Translations under genes and position numbers: made by a program
Part shown: in pieces, positions 46,740-59,194 of the stretch
Numbering within the stretch: the first letter of the stretch is position 1
Layout of the letters: every line of letters begins with the position of its first letter
Notes under the pieces: model-generated
Database searches by the model: none
Seen by the model: the letters and a program-made list of their open reading frames with translations, nothing else
What the model was told of the DNA's origin: nothing
Source: Blasia pusilla
Lineage: Eukaryota > Marchantiophyta > Marchantiopsida > Blasiales
Assembly: GCA_050084515.1 (NCBI GenBank)
Contig: CM114272.1
Span: forward strand, 35,774,001 to 35,838,000
DNA length: 64,000 nt
Direction of reading: 5' to 3'

Positions 46740-47212
46740 TGACTCATAATGTGGGTCATAGTAGAGTCTCCATGCCTCAATCTTGTGGGCATATTGGTGA
46801 GAGAATCATAGTAATCGTCCATAGGTGCCCCCTCTAAATGTTGGAACATACCGTTCCATGCTGTGAACGGGTTGAACTTTGTGGAGTTCCTAGCCCACTG
46901 TGAGTCACACCAACTCCTAAACTCTGCAATAAAGTTGTGCAACTCCTTTGTGCCTATAGCACCCAAAAACCTACATGGTCCTTTATCCTGGTCGTCCATC
47001 TTGTACGCCCAACTGGTAGGACCACTCAATATATGCGATGATGCACTAAAAAACTCCGCTACACTCTCCCCCTCGTTTGAAGATGGCACAGAAGGAGATA
47101 GAGGTGGTCTCTCACGTGGAGACCCTTGAAACCTCGCGCCACTCCATGTAAACCCTCTAGAGCTACCCTCAGATCCACCACCTCGCCTCTCAAAGTCCCA
47201 AAAGGACACCAT
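46740..47212 (-). pseudogene. gypsy gag fragment
   Basis: Open frame starting ATG 47212 with a Gly/Ser-rich N-terminus, then 'DDQDKGPCRFLGAIGTKELH', 'FIAEFRSWCDSQWARNSTKF' and 'FTAWNGMFQHLEGAPMDDYY', a gag capsid-like helical region. The same sequence is present in decayed form at about 55950-56700, which supports it being a repeat-family gag and not a host gene. Confidence 0.65.
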
Positions 47213-47734
47213 GATGATCCTCTTGCCCCTCTCACACGATCACTCTTAATCTCACGAGTAATCACTCAATCACTCAAACTAAACATACGGCACTCAATCT
47301 ACACTCTCTCACTGAGACGTGTGATGTGCGGCAACAAGCGGCGTGGTGCGGAAAGTCGACTGATCTATTGGCTCATCGACCAAACATACCCTCAATTCTG
47401 GACATCCCACACAGACCTACGTCCCCTAAACCCATACATCAATGATGCTCTCTGCATCAACACAAAACCCAATATCCACTAGAAGAAATGGGTGGTTTTT
47501 ATGACTAGACTTTAAATGACTCACCAAAACAATGACTCAAATTATGACTTAAATGGTCTAGTCATAAAATTTAGGATCGTACAACTCACTAAGTCATCTG
47601 CTTATAACTAACTTAGTTATCAATACCCTTTAGTCAAGATGATTGATATTTGTTTCACTCGCTAGTAAAGATGAGTCATAAACAATGTCTCATATGCTTA
47701 AATGATTTCATGCTGTAATGTTGGGAAGGATTAT
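47213..47734. other. possible gypsy 5' region, no gene
   Basis: Flank of the gypsy gag start; may include leader and LTR remains but no terminal repeat partner was identified. No coding region. Confidence 0.3.
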
Positions 47735-48665
47735 TCGAAGTTGTTGTGTTATTTTCTTGTTAACATGAATTTATCTTTTCATCCCTCCATTCGATGGGGA
47801 TCAAACTTGGCACTAGCATTTTGGTTAATTCTTTGCACTACTTCTACTATTCTGATTGTCTATTAATATCCCCATGCACTAACAAAAAATGAAATACCTT
47901 CTATGGGGTTTTCAACTTTTAAATCCATGTGTGAGTAGTCATTTCAAGTTTTTTCTTTCCCACTTGGTTCGTGGTGATCATGATCGGATGCCCATCAGGG
48001 TAAATTTTCTTGATTTTTAGAACCCTTGGTGAGGGTGGAGGTGAGAAAAGGGGGTGTCAACAAGGAGGGGGAAGGCTTTCAGTAGTATCGTTGGAAGTCG
48101 TTGTGCCATTTTTATGTTAATATGGAGCTATCTTTTCATCCCACCATTAGATGGGGATCAAACTTGGCAAGAACTTTGTGATCGATTCTCTGCACTACTT
48201 CAACGATGCCGATCTGCACTTTAGCTACTCATGCACCCACCAAAAATGGAACACCAATGTTGGGTTTTTTAATTTAAATCCATGTGAGGGTGGTCATTTC
48301 AAGTTTTTTCTTTTCTCCTTGGTCTTGGTGCTAGGGTTCCCCTCTGGTAAAGTTTCTTTATTTTTGGAACCCATAGTGACGTTGGAGGTGAGAAAAGGGG
48401 GTGTCAACAAGGAGGGGGAAGGCTTTCAGTAGGATCGTTGGAAGTCGTTGTGCCATTTTCATGTTAAAATAGAGCTATCTTTTCATCCCACCATTAGATG
48501 GGGATCAAACTTGGCTTGAACCTTGTGATGAGTTCTTTGCACTACTTCAACGATGCCGATCTGCAGTTTAGCTCTTTATGCGCCCACCAAAAATGAAACA
48601 CCTCCTTTGGGGTTTTCGAGTTTTAAATCCATGTGTGAGTGGTATTTCAATTTTTCTCTTTCCCG
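47735..48665. repeat. tandem repeat, ~350-bp unit, about 2.7 copies
   Basis: Units begin near 47735, 48091 and 48438 with 'gaagt(c/t)gttgtg', followed by 'atcttttcatcc', 'gatggggatcaaacttggc', 'tttgcactacttc', 'atccatgtg' and, in the first two, 'gagaaaagggggtgtcaaca'. The third copy breaks off near 48660. Noncoding. Confidence 0.88.
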
Positions 48666-49839
48666 TAATGTTCTTGGGTAGGGGCGGAGACTTGGGAATA
48701 TAGTTATGGTCTAGACCCGTGTTTGGGGAGGGGGGAGGGACGGAGACAGGGATGTGTCATGGTATAGGTGGAGGGTTAGGACAAATGGTTCACAAAAAAG
48801 GAAAGGTGTTTGTAATTGGTATCTTAAATCTTCAATGCACGGAGATATCTTGTGTGTCGCGGTTCTCTCTCTCTCTCTCTCTTCTTGTGGGAGCTCGAGC
48901 TGATTGAGTGAAGCATTGTTCTTGCATGCCATTGTGAGTCTTTAATCTTCGTCGGTGGTGTCAATTTATGGCCGTCTCTTGGGGTTCCAATCTTTGAGTT
49001 TCTTCACTCCGGCTGTCGGATCCATTTAGCTTCTCTATATTTTCTGCAGCTGGAGTATTCTGGTTCAATGTTCTTTACTTGTGCGGCGATGGCTTGAATC
49101 TTGGCGCTTAAGTTGATAATGATGCAATGCGTGCGCTTCTGGTGTCCCTTGCATTTGTTCCTCTTTCTGTCATCCCTTCGTCTGGTTCATAGACTTTTGC
49201 GAAGCCTGTGTTAAACCTCCAAGTTTTAGCACTCTTGTATACGCTTGGAGATCTCCCTCCCTACTTCCTTTACAATGTGCTCACCCGGAATTTTGCTTCT
49301 TGCAGTTGCGCTATCCTTGCAACCAGATTGCGTAGGTCTTGGAAATTAAGTGTTGTGTCAGTCCAGTGCGTGGGCAGATCGTGGAGTTGGTTTGTTTTCT
49401 CGATTGGTTAATGGTATGTTTGCATGATTTCTTTCTACGCCTCTCTTGTTGCACACTCTTTGTAACGTGTTTTCTTGTGTTTGCTTTTTTTTATGTGTGG
49501 TGCAAGGCTTCTCTAGCTATATAGCATGAACAAAGGATTCGTTTTCGAGCAAGATGTCAGACTCCCTCCCAACCTTATGATTTCTGCTAAAGAAGTCCCA
49601 AATCCGAAGATGCGATGCGGCGCCTGACATTCTTTGATCTTGATTCGGTTATGTGTTGGGACCACCAATGTTTCCTTATGGATGCGAATCTGACCCCAAC
49701 ACAAGATTTCAGTGTTAGAGCAAGAAAAAATCTACTCATTCAATCGTCTCGGACTCTCTAATAGCCATCTAATAGCTTGCGTGTGCAATGTTGTCTTAAT
49801 GTTTTTTAGAAGCTTCTATCGGCTTTCAATGAATCAAGG
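48666..49839. other. no assignable gene; CT microsatellite
   Basis: Contains a CT microsatellite near 48866-48882 and T-rich, promoter-like or intron-like DNA. Open frames are short. Could be a 5' region of a lost gene; nothing supports a product. Confidence 0.35.
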
Positions 49840-49905
49840 CCACTGAATGTGTTGAACAAGTGTGACGAGCTTATCATCTATCCGCATATGCTCTTGAGTT
49901 ATATC
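49840..49905 (-). repeat. small LINE 3' fragment
   Basis: Reads on the minus strand as a decayed copy of the LINE region around 32680-32730 (compare 'gcatatg', 'aagct', 'ttcaacacattcag'). Antisense to the window. Confidence 0.45.
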
Positions 49906-50639
49906 GGTTGTGAATTCATATCAGTGAAACAGATAGTGGGAGGAGGTTTCAGTTAGAGAGAGAGAGAGAGAGATGTCGTGATGTCTCCAGGCTTCTTATA
50001 GCAACTATCAATTGGAGCATTGACTGGGAGCTAAAAGAGCTGTCAAGAATTTTCCAGGGCATTCAACAATGTGGAATTGGAAGAGAGATAGATGCTTTGA
50101 AAAGGTTTCTTATATTTCATGGCTTGCCAGAATATGCACATGAATGTCATCAACAGTAGTAGAGCTGCTGGTTTTGAAGCTCATGGCGGTCAGGGGCATC
50201 ATATCATGTGATGTTTTGGATCCAGTGAAGGCATCTGTTCTCTCGAGCACTCCGTGAGAAATTGATTTTTATAGGGTGCATTCCATGGTGCTTGAGGTAA
50301 ATGCATCGGTTTTGATAGTAGTAGCTTCATTTTGAGGTGACTTGTGGATTATATAACTTGGATCTCTTTTAATCTTAACAGTAGTGAGAGTGATCACACA
50401 ACTATGGGAAGTACCCACAATGAAGAAGATAGTTGTTCTTAAGTGGCAGACAGAGAGAGTAACAGGAGTTGCATTCCATCCAAAATCTTGTAGAAGCATC
50501 TTGTCCACTACATTGAACATTGCCACAAGTTCTGCTAATTGAAAAGCTATTTTATGGAACCTTGAAGGCAAAAAACTTCGGATGCTCCGAAGGTCACTTG
50601 GAGTGACTTGTGAGGGTTGCCTTCCATCCTACAAGTACC

Positions 50640-51098
50640 TACATGGTGACGGCCAGTAGTAGGAGAGAAACTGTACTCATTAAGTAGTGTTTGTTGTAGC
50701 ATTGCGACCATACACCCCGCATCATGGTTGAACGGTGCAGCATAGAGGGGGAAAGAGACTGTACTCATTAAGTAGTGCATGCTATTGAATGTGCTGAAAA
50801 ATTATGGTGTTACCAGCTTAGCAATGTCCGCATATGCTCTTGGTCTGTATGTTTTGCTTTTTGCACAAGAGACCAAGTAATGACTAGAGGTTTCATTCCC
50901 ATCGTCACAGAAGGCGCAAGAGTTTAGTCGTATTCCCATCCTACTTTTCTTATCATTCAAGGGGATTGCCCCCATCCTAAACTTGAACTTGAGTCGGGTT
51001 CCTTCGTCCACATTGGGTTGCCCATAATTTTTGCAGATATTTTGCGAGGTACAATTGATCCTCCCAAAATTGGAATGGAAAATAAGAGCTCTCAGCAC
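50640..51098 (-). mobile_element. truncated LINE 3' end plus an older tail
   Basis: Minus frame 51098-50802 matches the C-terminal end of the LINE at 32500-32720: 'GTRLKFKFRMGAIPLNDKKS' and 'NETSSHYLVSCAK' with 'CAFCDDG'. It then joins a tail ending 'actacttaatgagtacagtc' and a further tail copy down to about 50655. So at least two insertions of the same family sit end to end. Confidence 0.85.
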
Positions 51099-51593
51099 AT
51101 TGTACCCGAACTATCCTCAGATCTTTCGCTTCACTTCTCCCTTATGGAAATTGGCTATGGAGCACTTGGGTAGACCCTCATAGCTACAGCCAAATCAATC
51201 CCACCAGTCAAGTTGCTTGGTTCAGACAATGACAACTGAGAAGAGGGTTGCGCAGTATAGATAGCAACCCTCGAGCGTAATGATGAATCACAAGTTCTCC
51301 GTCTCTTCTTATACCCATGCAGAGCTTGTCATTATGTCTAATCTCTCACAATCCGCCTGTATCCTTTTTGGATTGGATTTGGGGCGTAGGAATATAGCTA
51401 GGATTCCTTGCTACTACATAGCTCTAACGATCATCTGAGGGAATGCACTTCAATTATTCTATTCCATAATCTATGCTAGGTGTTTCTACACATATGAGTT
51501 GACGGTGACTAGGTGATACTTGGTTTTCACATGCTTATGTATGGTGGTAGCGCTTCTCCCAACCTTGAACTCCATCTCCTAGGTTTCTTTGGT

Positions 51594-54093
51594 TGGAGCT
51601 GTCATGGCGGTGGCATACTGCACTCTGATTTGGGCCATTTCAATTGAAGCTAGAAGGCCCACTTTTTTTTCCTATGAGGTCACTCGAAGAAAATCAGATC
51701 TCTTACCAACATTCACAATCTTCGTTGCCATTAGTAACATCGTGTTCGCCTTCTGAGGCCACAACCTTGCACTTGAGAGTCACGTACAAATTTTCTATGT
51801 ACAACTCTGAATTTTGTGACATGGTTTCAGGGTTTGGGCTGTTAAGTGGAAGGCTGCTTTGTTTGTCAACTGCTATTGCCTAGATAGACCAAATCCTGTT
51901 TTGTCTGTCTATCAAGATTGTGAATATGAATCTGACCATCAGTATGCACAGAGTAGACATCTCTGATCTCTGGGTCATAGATGTCACAGAGGCTTTTTGG
52001 AGTACTGAAATTTAGAAGTAGTTATTGTTTGTTGAAGCTCTTCGTGTGTGTCTTGGAATTGTGCATCACTGTCTGAATTGGACTAATTTTATCATCTTAT
52101 GGTAGTTTTCAAGTTTCCTGGTCACTAATGTACGTGAGCTCTGTTTACACTCTGCAAGCAACCATGCCTTTGAGTCTAAAGCACCAAACTCATGTTCTAA
52201 TGTGGAAAGATACCAAAATTGTGTTTATTTTGGTCGCACTTTGCTTATTCCCGATTGGAATTGCACGTTACTGGGCATATGGAAATAAGGTGAGTTGGAT
52301 CAAATACCCGTCCTCTAGTTGAAATATTTTCTCACCAAGTAAAGCTAAGAAGCTCGAAGAAATTTGGGAATTACAGTCCACTTATGATCTCTTGAACCAA
52401 AGAACAATGGAATAAAAAATGGAGTCATACAAATGTTGTAGTTCAAAGGGTCTATCCAGAAGTATCCTAGAACAAATGCAATTTCTCTTTTGAAAAAACT
52501 ACTGGAATTATCACTAGTTAGAGAAAAGCTACTTCAAACTCATCTTCAGTATACTATTAAATTTCTACCTTGTCTTCCTCTCTTTGGACCCTAAAACCTA
52601 GACGTAAGGCTATAATAAGCACTACTCAATGACTGCAGTCTCTAGATCCTCAACAGCCCACGCATAACAGCTAAGGTGGTATTACCGTAACTTTTCAGCC
52701 TACACTCATAGCGTGAAGCTCCAACATGTCTTTTAGGGATGCCAATTAGGGTAGGTAGAAAATTATGTGAAGTTTCTTGGCTGAAACTGATAAACTCTGC
52801 ATCAACACTCTATATGGTGGGCACTCAATACTTGATGAGTGGTGGACTTTCTTCAATTTTTCCTCCCTCCTCACCCAACCTAGTCTCTAGCTGAATCCTA
52901 TGAGTGTATGAGGTGTATAGTCTAAATGCTATGGCAAGCATTGCTTAATGAGTAAAGTCTCTCTGGATGCTATGTACAAGCCACAGAGTACATCAGTCAT
53001 GTTTTCATTAATTGTACTTGGTGGAAATCCTTCTTTACTTTGAATGTTGAGGTTGTGGTGGAATCCATGCTTCCATATTTCTAAGCATTGAGCTGACCCT
53101 TCTGTCACCCATCAAAGTTAGGATACTTTTTATGTTCGATCTACAAATTCTCTCACTAAACATACAAGCAACATGGGCTGAACTGAGTGGATGAGCAAAG
53201 TGTGACGTGAACCCCAATGTGGGTGATGTGAGCATAAACTATAAGACATGCTATGTGGAAATGATTTTGATCTCATTTCTGCGCCCTTAGGAAAATCTCA
53301 AGTTGGCATAAAGTAGGGTTGAAGAAATGGTTAATGTCAAGAAAGATTGATGAATGGCTTACACTAGATGAGAATCTGACAACTATGTATCTGAATTCTA
53401 TGCGGGCCTTCCGTGCAAATTTTGAACCAGCTGATCAATCATTCTGAAAGCTTGAGCACTCATGTGGGAAACCTTTTGTTGTCTTACATTGTTACTTGAT
53501 GGTGTTAACAAAGTTGGCAATGCTTGGGTAGGCAATCTACAACCAGATCCCTCTTTACTTTCTGATTATGTTTTTTGTTAGTGAATCTACATATGCTTCC
53601 GTTAGGGATAGTGTTTTCTCTTTACCACTGACATGTGAATGATGGATCCAAAATTTTGATTGCATTGACATTCCTCATGACTGCCCTCCACTTGGTTCGC
53701 ACTTACCAAATCCATGCAATGCAGCAGTTTGACTTTATTGAGATGATGCATATAATGAAGTCCAACCAACCTATACCATTGTGGCTTTGCCTTCTATTTC
53801 GTGCTGCATTTGTTTTCTTCAACTTCTTTGTTGCAGTTGCCATACCTTTCATCAGCAGCTTCGCTGGATTCCTAGGGGGAATAAGCTCAATACCAATTAG
53901 CTTTGTCTATCCGTGCTTTATGTGGCTTCGGATGAAAAAGCCCAACCCCCGAAGCTTTGATTGGTACCTCAACTGAACATTGGGAGTTTTTGGCATTTTA
54001 TTATCTATTGAAGTGAGCATCATTGGAATCTGGAGCATAGTTGATACAGGCCTGAGGTTAACTTTTTTCGACTTGGAAAAGTATGAAGTGTGA
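51594..54093 (+). pseudogene. LHT-type amino-acid transporter, truncated and with nonsense codon
   Basis: Three exon-like segments: about 51594-51640 'VMAVAYCTLIWAIS'; about 52135-52289 'LQATMPLSLKHQT' and 'IVFILVALCLFPIGIARYWA', followed by a good donor; and about 53641-54093 'LVRTYQIHAMQQFDFIEMM', 'SSFAGFLGG', 'FVYPCFMWLRMKKPNPRSFD'. These match the middle and last third of plant lysine/histidine-transporter-like amino-acid permeases (AAAP family, about 11 membrane helices). The N-terminal exons are absent; upstream is LINE debris. A TGA at 53974-53976 interrupts the last exon between 'WYLN' and 'TLGVFG', where Trp is expected, and the frame then continues to 54093. A dead gene fragment. 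Confidence 0.75.
52605..52965 (+). repeat. two decayed LINE tails within the transporter pseudogene
   Basis: Near 52605-52642 ('aaggctataataagcactact', then 'gcagtctct') and 52915-52965 ('gctatggcaagcattgctta', then 'gagtaaagtctctctg'). They are diverged copies of the family tail in plus orientation. Confidence 0.6.
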
Positions 54094-54689
54094 ATCTCCC
54101 GATAAGACTTCAAATTTCCCACATGTTACCACATTGTTTCTTGGGTGTGCTCACTCGTAGATTTAGCAAAGCATCAATCCAATGCGTACCAAGCGCATCA
54201 AAGAGTAGATCTCTTTCCTCTCTTTCCACACATATTTTTTCCTTTGTTCAATGTCTATTCAACTCTTACCATGTTATCCACAGATTGGATGCCATGTTTT
54301 GAAAGTTCCTGCATCTGAATATTTTTGTTGAGTTGTGGAAGTGATTCATTTCCGGTAGTATTTTTTACCCTCCAGGTGTGACTAACTCTCATGTTTTCCT
54401 ACTGTGGGTATTGTCTTGACCAAGTTGCAACAAAATTCAATAGATTTCTAAATTCTAAGATATGATCACGATTTCAACGATTCATGTGCCCCATGTGCTT
54501 CCATATGGTCAAGATATATTAGCTTCTATTTCTTTCAAACCCACGCTACCTCACTTGTACTCTACATTTGAAATTGAGTCTCACTTCCTCCTTTTGTTGA
54601 GAAGGAGTAATATAACATATGAAATTCATGAAATTTGCAATGAATTATGCCTCATCCAAGCATCAATTGGATGATACACATTGTAGTAG
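54094..54689. other. no assignable gene
   Basis: 3' flank of the transporter pseudogene; AT-rich with short open frames only. Confidence 0.4.
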
Positions 54690-55200
54690 CAATTAGAGAC
54701 AATCTACAATGAATTCCCAATATGTTTTATCTCTTATCAATCCTAGCCCACTCTTTAAGAGAGAATCCACGTTCAATACATGCAAGTTACACTATATCAC
54801 GGATATCAACATGGGAGTGATGTAAGCAAGATGTGCTCTAAATGAGCTTCACAAAGGTATATCCCTTTGGCACGTCCATAGGTGACTTATAGGCATAAGT
54901 AACCTCCTCTTAGTACGTTACTTACAACCTAATGTACACAAGGTATTAACTTCCTAACAACTATACACATGGTCATCTCACAAAACCAACTACTATCCAA
55001 CTACAAACGAACCCTCAAACCCAATAGGCCCAAGTGGCTCCACACAAAGGATGAGAGGATAAATCTCTCCAAGGTTGCCACTCCTCATAAAGGAAAGCAT
55101 GACCTACGCTTGTAGGTCACCTCCTAATAGCAAGTTACAAATGACCTCTCTAAATGAGGAAGTATAATACCCCTCTAAGTCCTTGATACTATCTCACCCT
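54690..55200. repeat. dispersed repeat, related to 1-310
   Basis: See the similarity described for 1-600. Also contains a 7-bp hairpin GACCTAC-GCTT-GTAGGTC at 55101-55118. A similar 'aggtcacctcc' phrase recurs near 44092. Confidence 0.35.
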
Positions 55201-55494
55201 ACATCTCATCTACCATGAAAAGACCCCATTGATGGGTCTTGATTAGAGTTCCCGAAGATGGGATGTTATTGGTATACAAGTACGACGAGCAAGTAGAGAA
55301 GCGAGTATGACAACTCATATTTCTAATGTTGAATAATAGTCCATTCCTAACGAAGACTAAGTTATAGTCAAACTCATAAGGCATACGAGCTGCTACATTT
55401 GGTACTCATACAAAATCAAAAAGCTTAATCTTGGTTAGTCAGTTAAACATGATTATCTTAAGTAGGTTATGATTGGGGTTAGGTTTTCTTCTAC

Positions 55495-55640
55495 ATACCC
55501 TATATAATTGAGAAGGGGGCTAGCCTCCACTCATTCTCTCATTGCAAAATTATGTTCTCCATGGTGGTGTATGAGTGTGAAAGTTCTATCCCATCAATTA
55601 TATTTACTTAGTAGTTTTCTATATGGTATCAAAGTGATAG
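55495..55640 (+). other. possible copia LTR end with primer binding site
   Basis: TATATAA at 55499-55505 is followed about 115 bases later by TGGTATCAAAG at 55624-55634. That matches the common initiator-methionine tRNA primer binding site of plant Ty1/copia elements, normally placed just after the 5' LTR. The DNA between would be the R-U5 part. No second LTR or copia polyprotein is present, so this could be a truncated copy or coincidence. Confidence 0.4.
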
Positions 55641-55949
55641 GAGAACATCATTAGAAAATTCTTGGTGTTCGAGGAGAGAAGCGAGGCAAGAAAAGGCACA
55701 ATTTCAGTTTGGGGCAAGGAAATTTCAGTCTAAGATCAATGGCAGAAGATTTCAAGTGGAGCTGTGATTGTGACAAAACTTTGGATGCAATTTTTAGTGT
55801 ATGTGTTTGGATATGGATCAAAAAGATGAGGGTGACTAGTTGACTACAAGATTTGCTACATAGATTTTCAGATTTCAAGACAATATGTGCATGCCACATA
55901 TGGTCAAACTTTGGGCGAACCCAATTGGACGATGCACGTACTCTTAGGT

Positions 55950-56700
55950 GAGTCATCCTTCTATGGATCTCACCTATGGTTGTGGAGGTAGCCTCTTCAA
56001 GCTTATCCTCACGATATGCAAATGGAATTGTCCATGACACGCGGTGTGGATCATAGTAAAGTCTTTGTGGCTAGATCTATTTTGCAAACCTGATAGAAAA
56101 CTCGTGATAGTTGTCCATTAGAGCTTCCTCTAGGCGTTGTAATGTATCATTTCATTATGTCAAACGGTTGAATTCTTAGGAATTTTGGGCCCTCTATGAG
56201 TCATAAAACTCCTAAATTCCGCTATGAATTCCCACAACTCAATGGTTCCCACCGCACTTGAACATCTACGCGGTCCTCTATATATCCCCTCAGTCCATCT
56301 TGTATACCCATGAGATAGGACCAAACAACGTCCAAAGCGATACGATAGGTAACTCCTCTTCTAAAATCTCTCCTCTATCAAAAGATGGTATAGAGGTTGA
56401 GGTGGTCCCTCATGTGGAGATCCTTAATACCTCACGCCACTCCATATAAACCCTTTGGTACTACTCTCCAATATACCACCCTATCTCTCAAAATCATGAA
56501 AGAATTTTACAATGGTTGTGATATCCCTCTCGCACAATCACTCTCACTTTCAACATGTCAACCCTTATACAATGTGATAAGTGTGTGACACGGCAAGAGA
56601 CGAATTGGTATGGTAACACTCTACGGTGATCTACGACCCATGGCCTAGCATAAAAAATTACTTTAAATCTAAGGCATCCCACACGAGTCTATGACACTAC
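55950..56700 (-). mobile_element. decayed second gypsy gag copy
   Basis: On the minus strand this parallels 47260-46740. Shared plus-strand phrases include 'gtggatcatagtaaagtctt' (cf. 'gtgggtcatagtagagtctc'), 'cgccactccat', 'aaaccct' and 'cctctcgcacaatcactctc'. Many stops and indels. It shows that the gypsy family has several members in this genome. Confidence 0.7.
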
Positions 56701-57689
56701 CCAAGACATCAAAAAAACTCGTTCTATCTCTATCCATCCATGTACTAACTCCTATACCCAACACCTTGGAAACCCCTCACTTGTGCAAGATGATGAATAG
56801 AATGAATAATCTAAAGATGCAAGAGTGGAATTTCTTGGCAATCTACAAGTCCAACCTGGCTCGTTCGTAATACCAATCCCTCTCGTTGCCATCAAGTCAT
56901 AATCCTTGATAATGATATGGCCACTCATCTCGTAGCTCATTCACATTTGATCAGCCATTAGTATTCGCGGGGGATTTGTTTCAAGTGATTAATCATGTAG
57001 GTAGTTAAATTTTTCAAGATTTTTGTTTTTATTGTTTTAATTTTGCACATTGCTATTCAATTTTATATCCCATTGCATTTGTGACCTTTCCCTTTTTGGG
57101 TTGTTGTTTATTTTACCTCCTTATCTTTTGAGACTTGTTTATATAATAAAGTAGAAGGTCTATCACCCACAAGCTTATAAGATAAGTCTATTCTTATTTT
57201 GCTGGCTCGACTTCTAAGACAAAGACCATGCCATGAACTTCTTTCTACCACACGGTACATAAGTTCAACCATGGCATGAAGCACTCTACTCCATGACACA
57301 TTTCGACCCTCCAAAAGTTGAGGTAGGCCAACGTGCTTGGACCAACATTCGAAGAGAAGCAATGCTACGTGTGGAGCTCGCTAATCAAAACTAAAATTTT
57401 CCACCCAAAGGTTAAAAAATTAAACAAATCAAGAGTAAACCTAAGAATTCATTCCTCCAACCCCTAAAGGCATCAAACTATAGCACCACCCGAAAAAAAA
57501 AACCCAAGGAATCCATTATTATCCTCAATCTTGAGTCGAAAAACAGGTCGAGGTTGGGGATACCTTAATGGCAAAACTGGCTCCCTTTACGCCCAAAAAT
57601 GGTTTTCCATGTACTTGGAAATGCGGTTTTGCATTGGACTTGAAAGTAGTATATCATGAATGATGAGGTCTACCTTCTAAGCATCATTT
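56701..57689. other. no assignable gene
   Basis: AT-rich; small frames on both strands without recognisable domains. Confidence 0.4.
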
Positions 57690-57990
57690 GTTTCTTCGCG
57701 TATACGTGAGTAGTTTCCTTAGGGTTTTCACCAACAAACCCACATCGAGTAGTAGAGTTCATTCGAGATCTACCTCTCTATTCATATGTGAGAATTTCCT
57801 GAAGGTTTTCACGTCGCCGCACCCTCAGAGCCAACAAACCCACATCGAGGAGATTTCATTCGAGGTCTACGTTTCTAATCATTCGAGGTCTACGTTTCTA
57901 ATCATTTGTTTCTTCGCGCGAATGTGTGAGAAGTTTCCTGGAGGTTTTCACCTCGCCCCACCCTCAGAGCTAACAAACCCACATCACGTG
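57690..57990. repeat. imperfect ~100-bp tandem repeat, three copies
   Basis: Three copies contain 'gtttcct...ggttttcac' and 'accaacaaacccacatcgag' or 'ctaacaaacccacatcacg'. Between the second and third a 23-base phrase starting 'cattcgaggtctacg' is doubled (near 57865 and 57888). Open frames here are repeat-derived. Confidence 0.75.
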
Positions 57991-58129
57991 TTCTCGCCCA
58001 CCCTACGAACCAGCCATACGAGGGACGCTTCGAGCTTCCGGAGCTGCTTTGGAGATGGAGAAAGCATACTAATTAGGCAGTGGCTGCCGTGAGAGACACT
58101 ATTCTCATCAAGCACTGCGAAGAGAGGAG

Positions 58130-58460
58130 GGAGAATGCGGTGAATCGCAGAAGGAGATTCTGCAGACAATCTGGAAAGAGGCAGGAGTTGAGAGAGAGAG
58201 ATGAATCGCAGATGGAGATTCTGCAGACAATCTGCAAAGACACAGGAGGTGCAAGAGAGAGAGAGAGATACTGTACTCATTAAGTAGTGCATGTCGTAGC
58301 CTTGCGACCATAGACCCCGCGCCCTGGTTGGACGGTGCTTGAGACTGGGATGGGTGTAGAGAGGAACAAGTGAAGAAGGTACCATATGAGAGGAGGGAGA
58401 GAGAGAGAGAGAGATGAATCGCAGATGGAGACTCTGCAGATCGAGAGGCGCTCTTTCTCT
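58130..58460 (-). repeat. LINE tail (minus) within a GA-rich repeat block
   Basis: Tail copy, minus, about 58400-58265. It includes the upstream 3'-UTR phrases found before the tail at 32885-32930 ('tcatatggta', 'cttcttcactt', 'acacccatcccagtctcaag'). It is flanked by GA microsatellites and by three copies of 'gaatcgcaga(t/a)ggaga' followed by 'tctgcaga' (near 58143, 58202, 58416). Confidence 0.8.
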
Positions 58461-59194
58461 AGGGATACACACATGCTGCTGCAGTGTTGGACTTCTGAGG
58501 TTGGAGGCACCGTAGCGTGTGGGAAGCTTTAGTGCCGGCAGTTGATGCGGGGACTGCAGGAAGCGATCGTCCAGATGCGGGACTCGAAAATCGGTAGCAA
58601 ATTCAGGGAGTGGGAGCACTAGCAGTAGAGAAAGAATGAATACGAATAATTGATTCCAGGTCCACATGGATCTAAAAAGGATCATGGGACATCAAACCTA
58701 TGGACCATGAACGAGAGAGTAAGGACGGAGAGGAGGCTGAAGAGGTGTGAATTTGTGAAAGTGTCCCTTTACAAAATATTTTGATTCATATGGAGCGGAT
58801 ATTACAAGGTGGAGCAAACCTCCACAATTTCAATATAGGAATTCCTGCCTGCGCCGTATAGATCCAATTTAAAGATTTTGTACTGATAGCTCGCTACCCT
58901 ATCCATAACACCGGGCCTTCATTAGGCCCGGCCCCTTTTGACATGATAAATTATAACAATGGTTTACACCCATCTTATGTACAAAATTTTGTATCTCCCT
59001 ACTCTGTATCTTCTACATTACTTGGTCAATCTTAGTGACCCAACAAGAGTCATGAAGTGCTTAAGCTGATCTATGGACAGACTCTTGCCATCTGGGTATT
59101 GATCCACTCAGTCCCTTGATCACATAGAGTGAGTTGGTTAGCCTTCTCGTCGAATATCTCCCTTTCCTCTCTCCTCTCTAACCAAATCAGGGGG
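58461..59194. other. no assignable gene; GC-rich hairpin
   Basis: Contains a short stem CCGGGCCT-TCATT-AGGCCCGG at 58911-58931. Minus frame 58685-57984 runs through GA repeats and is not considered coding. Confidence 0.35.

Larger units (their letters stand above)
44619..47212 (-). mobile_element. Ty3/gypsy retrotransposon, internally deleted
   Basis: Minus strand: a gag-like region (47212-about 46740), RNase H (46686-46288), connection region (46275-45976), integrase catalytic core (45713-45369) and integrase C-terminus with PHD finger (45365-44619). RNase H shows 'ATYTSRSNNVVEAKYSSYED' and 'EYDFQVVHRTRMLN'. Protease and most of the reverse transcriptase, expected between gag and RNase H, are missing: gag runs into RNase H within about 60 bases and in another frame, a deletion junction. 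Two in-frame TAG stops split the rest. No long terminal repeats were confirmed. Non-autonomous relic. Confidence 0.85.

Noticed and set aside
57984-58685. 233-codon minus frame in the GA-rich region
   Set aside because: It runs through a LINE tail and GA microsatellites; serine/leucine-rich low complexity with no domain.
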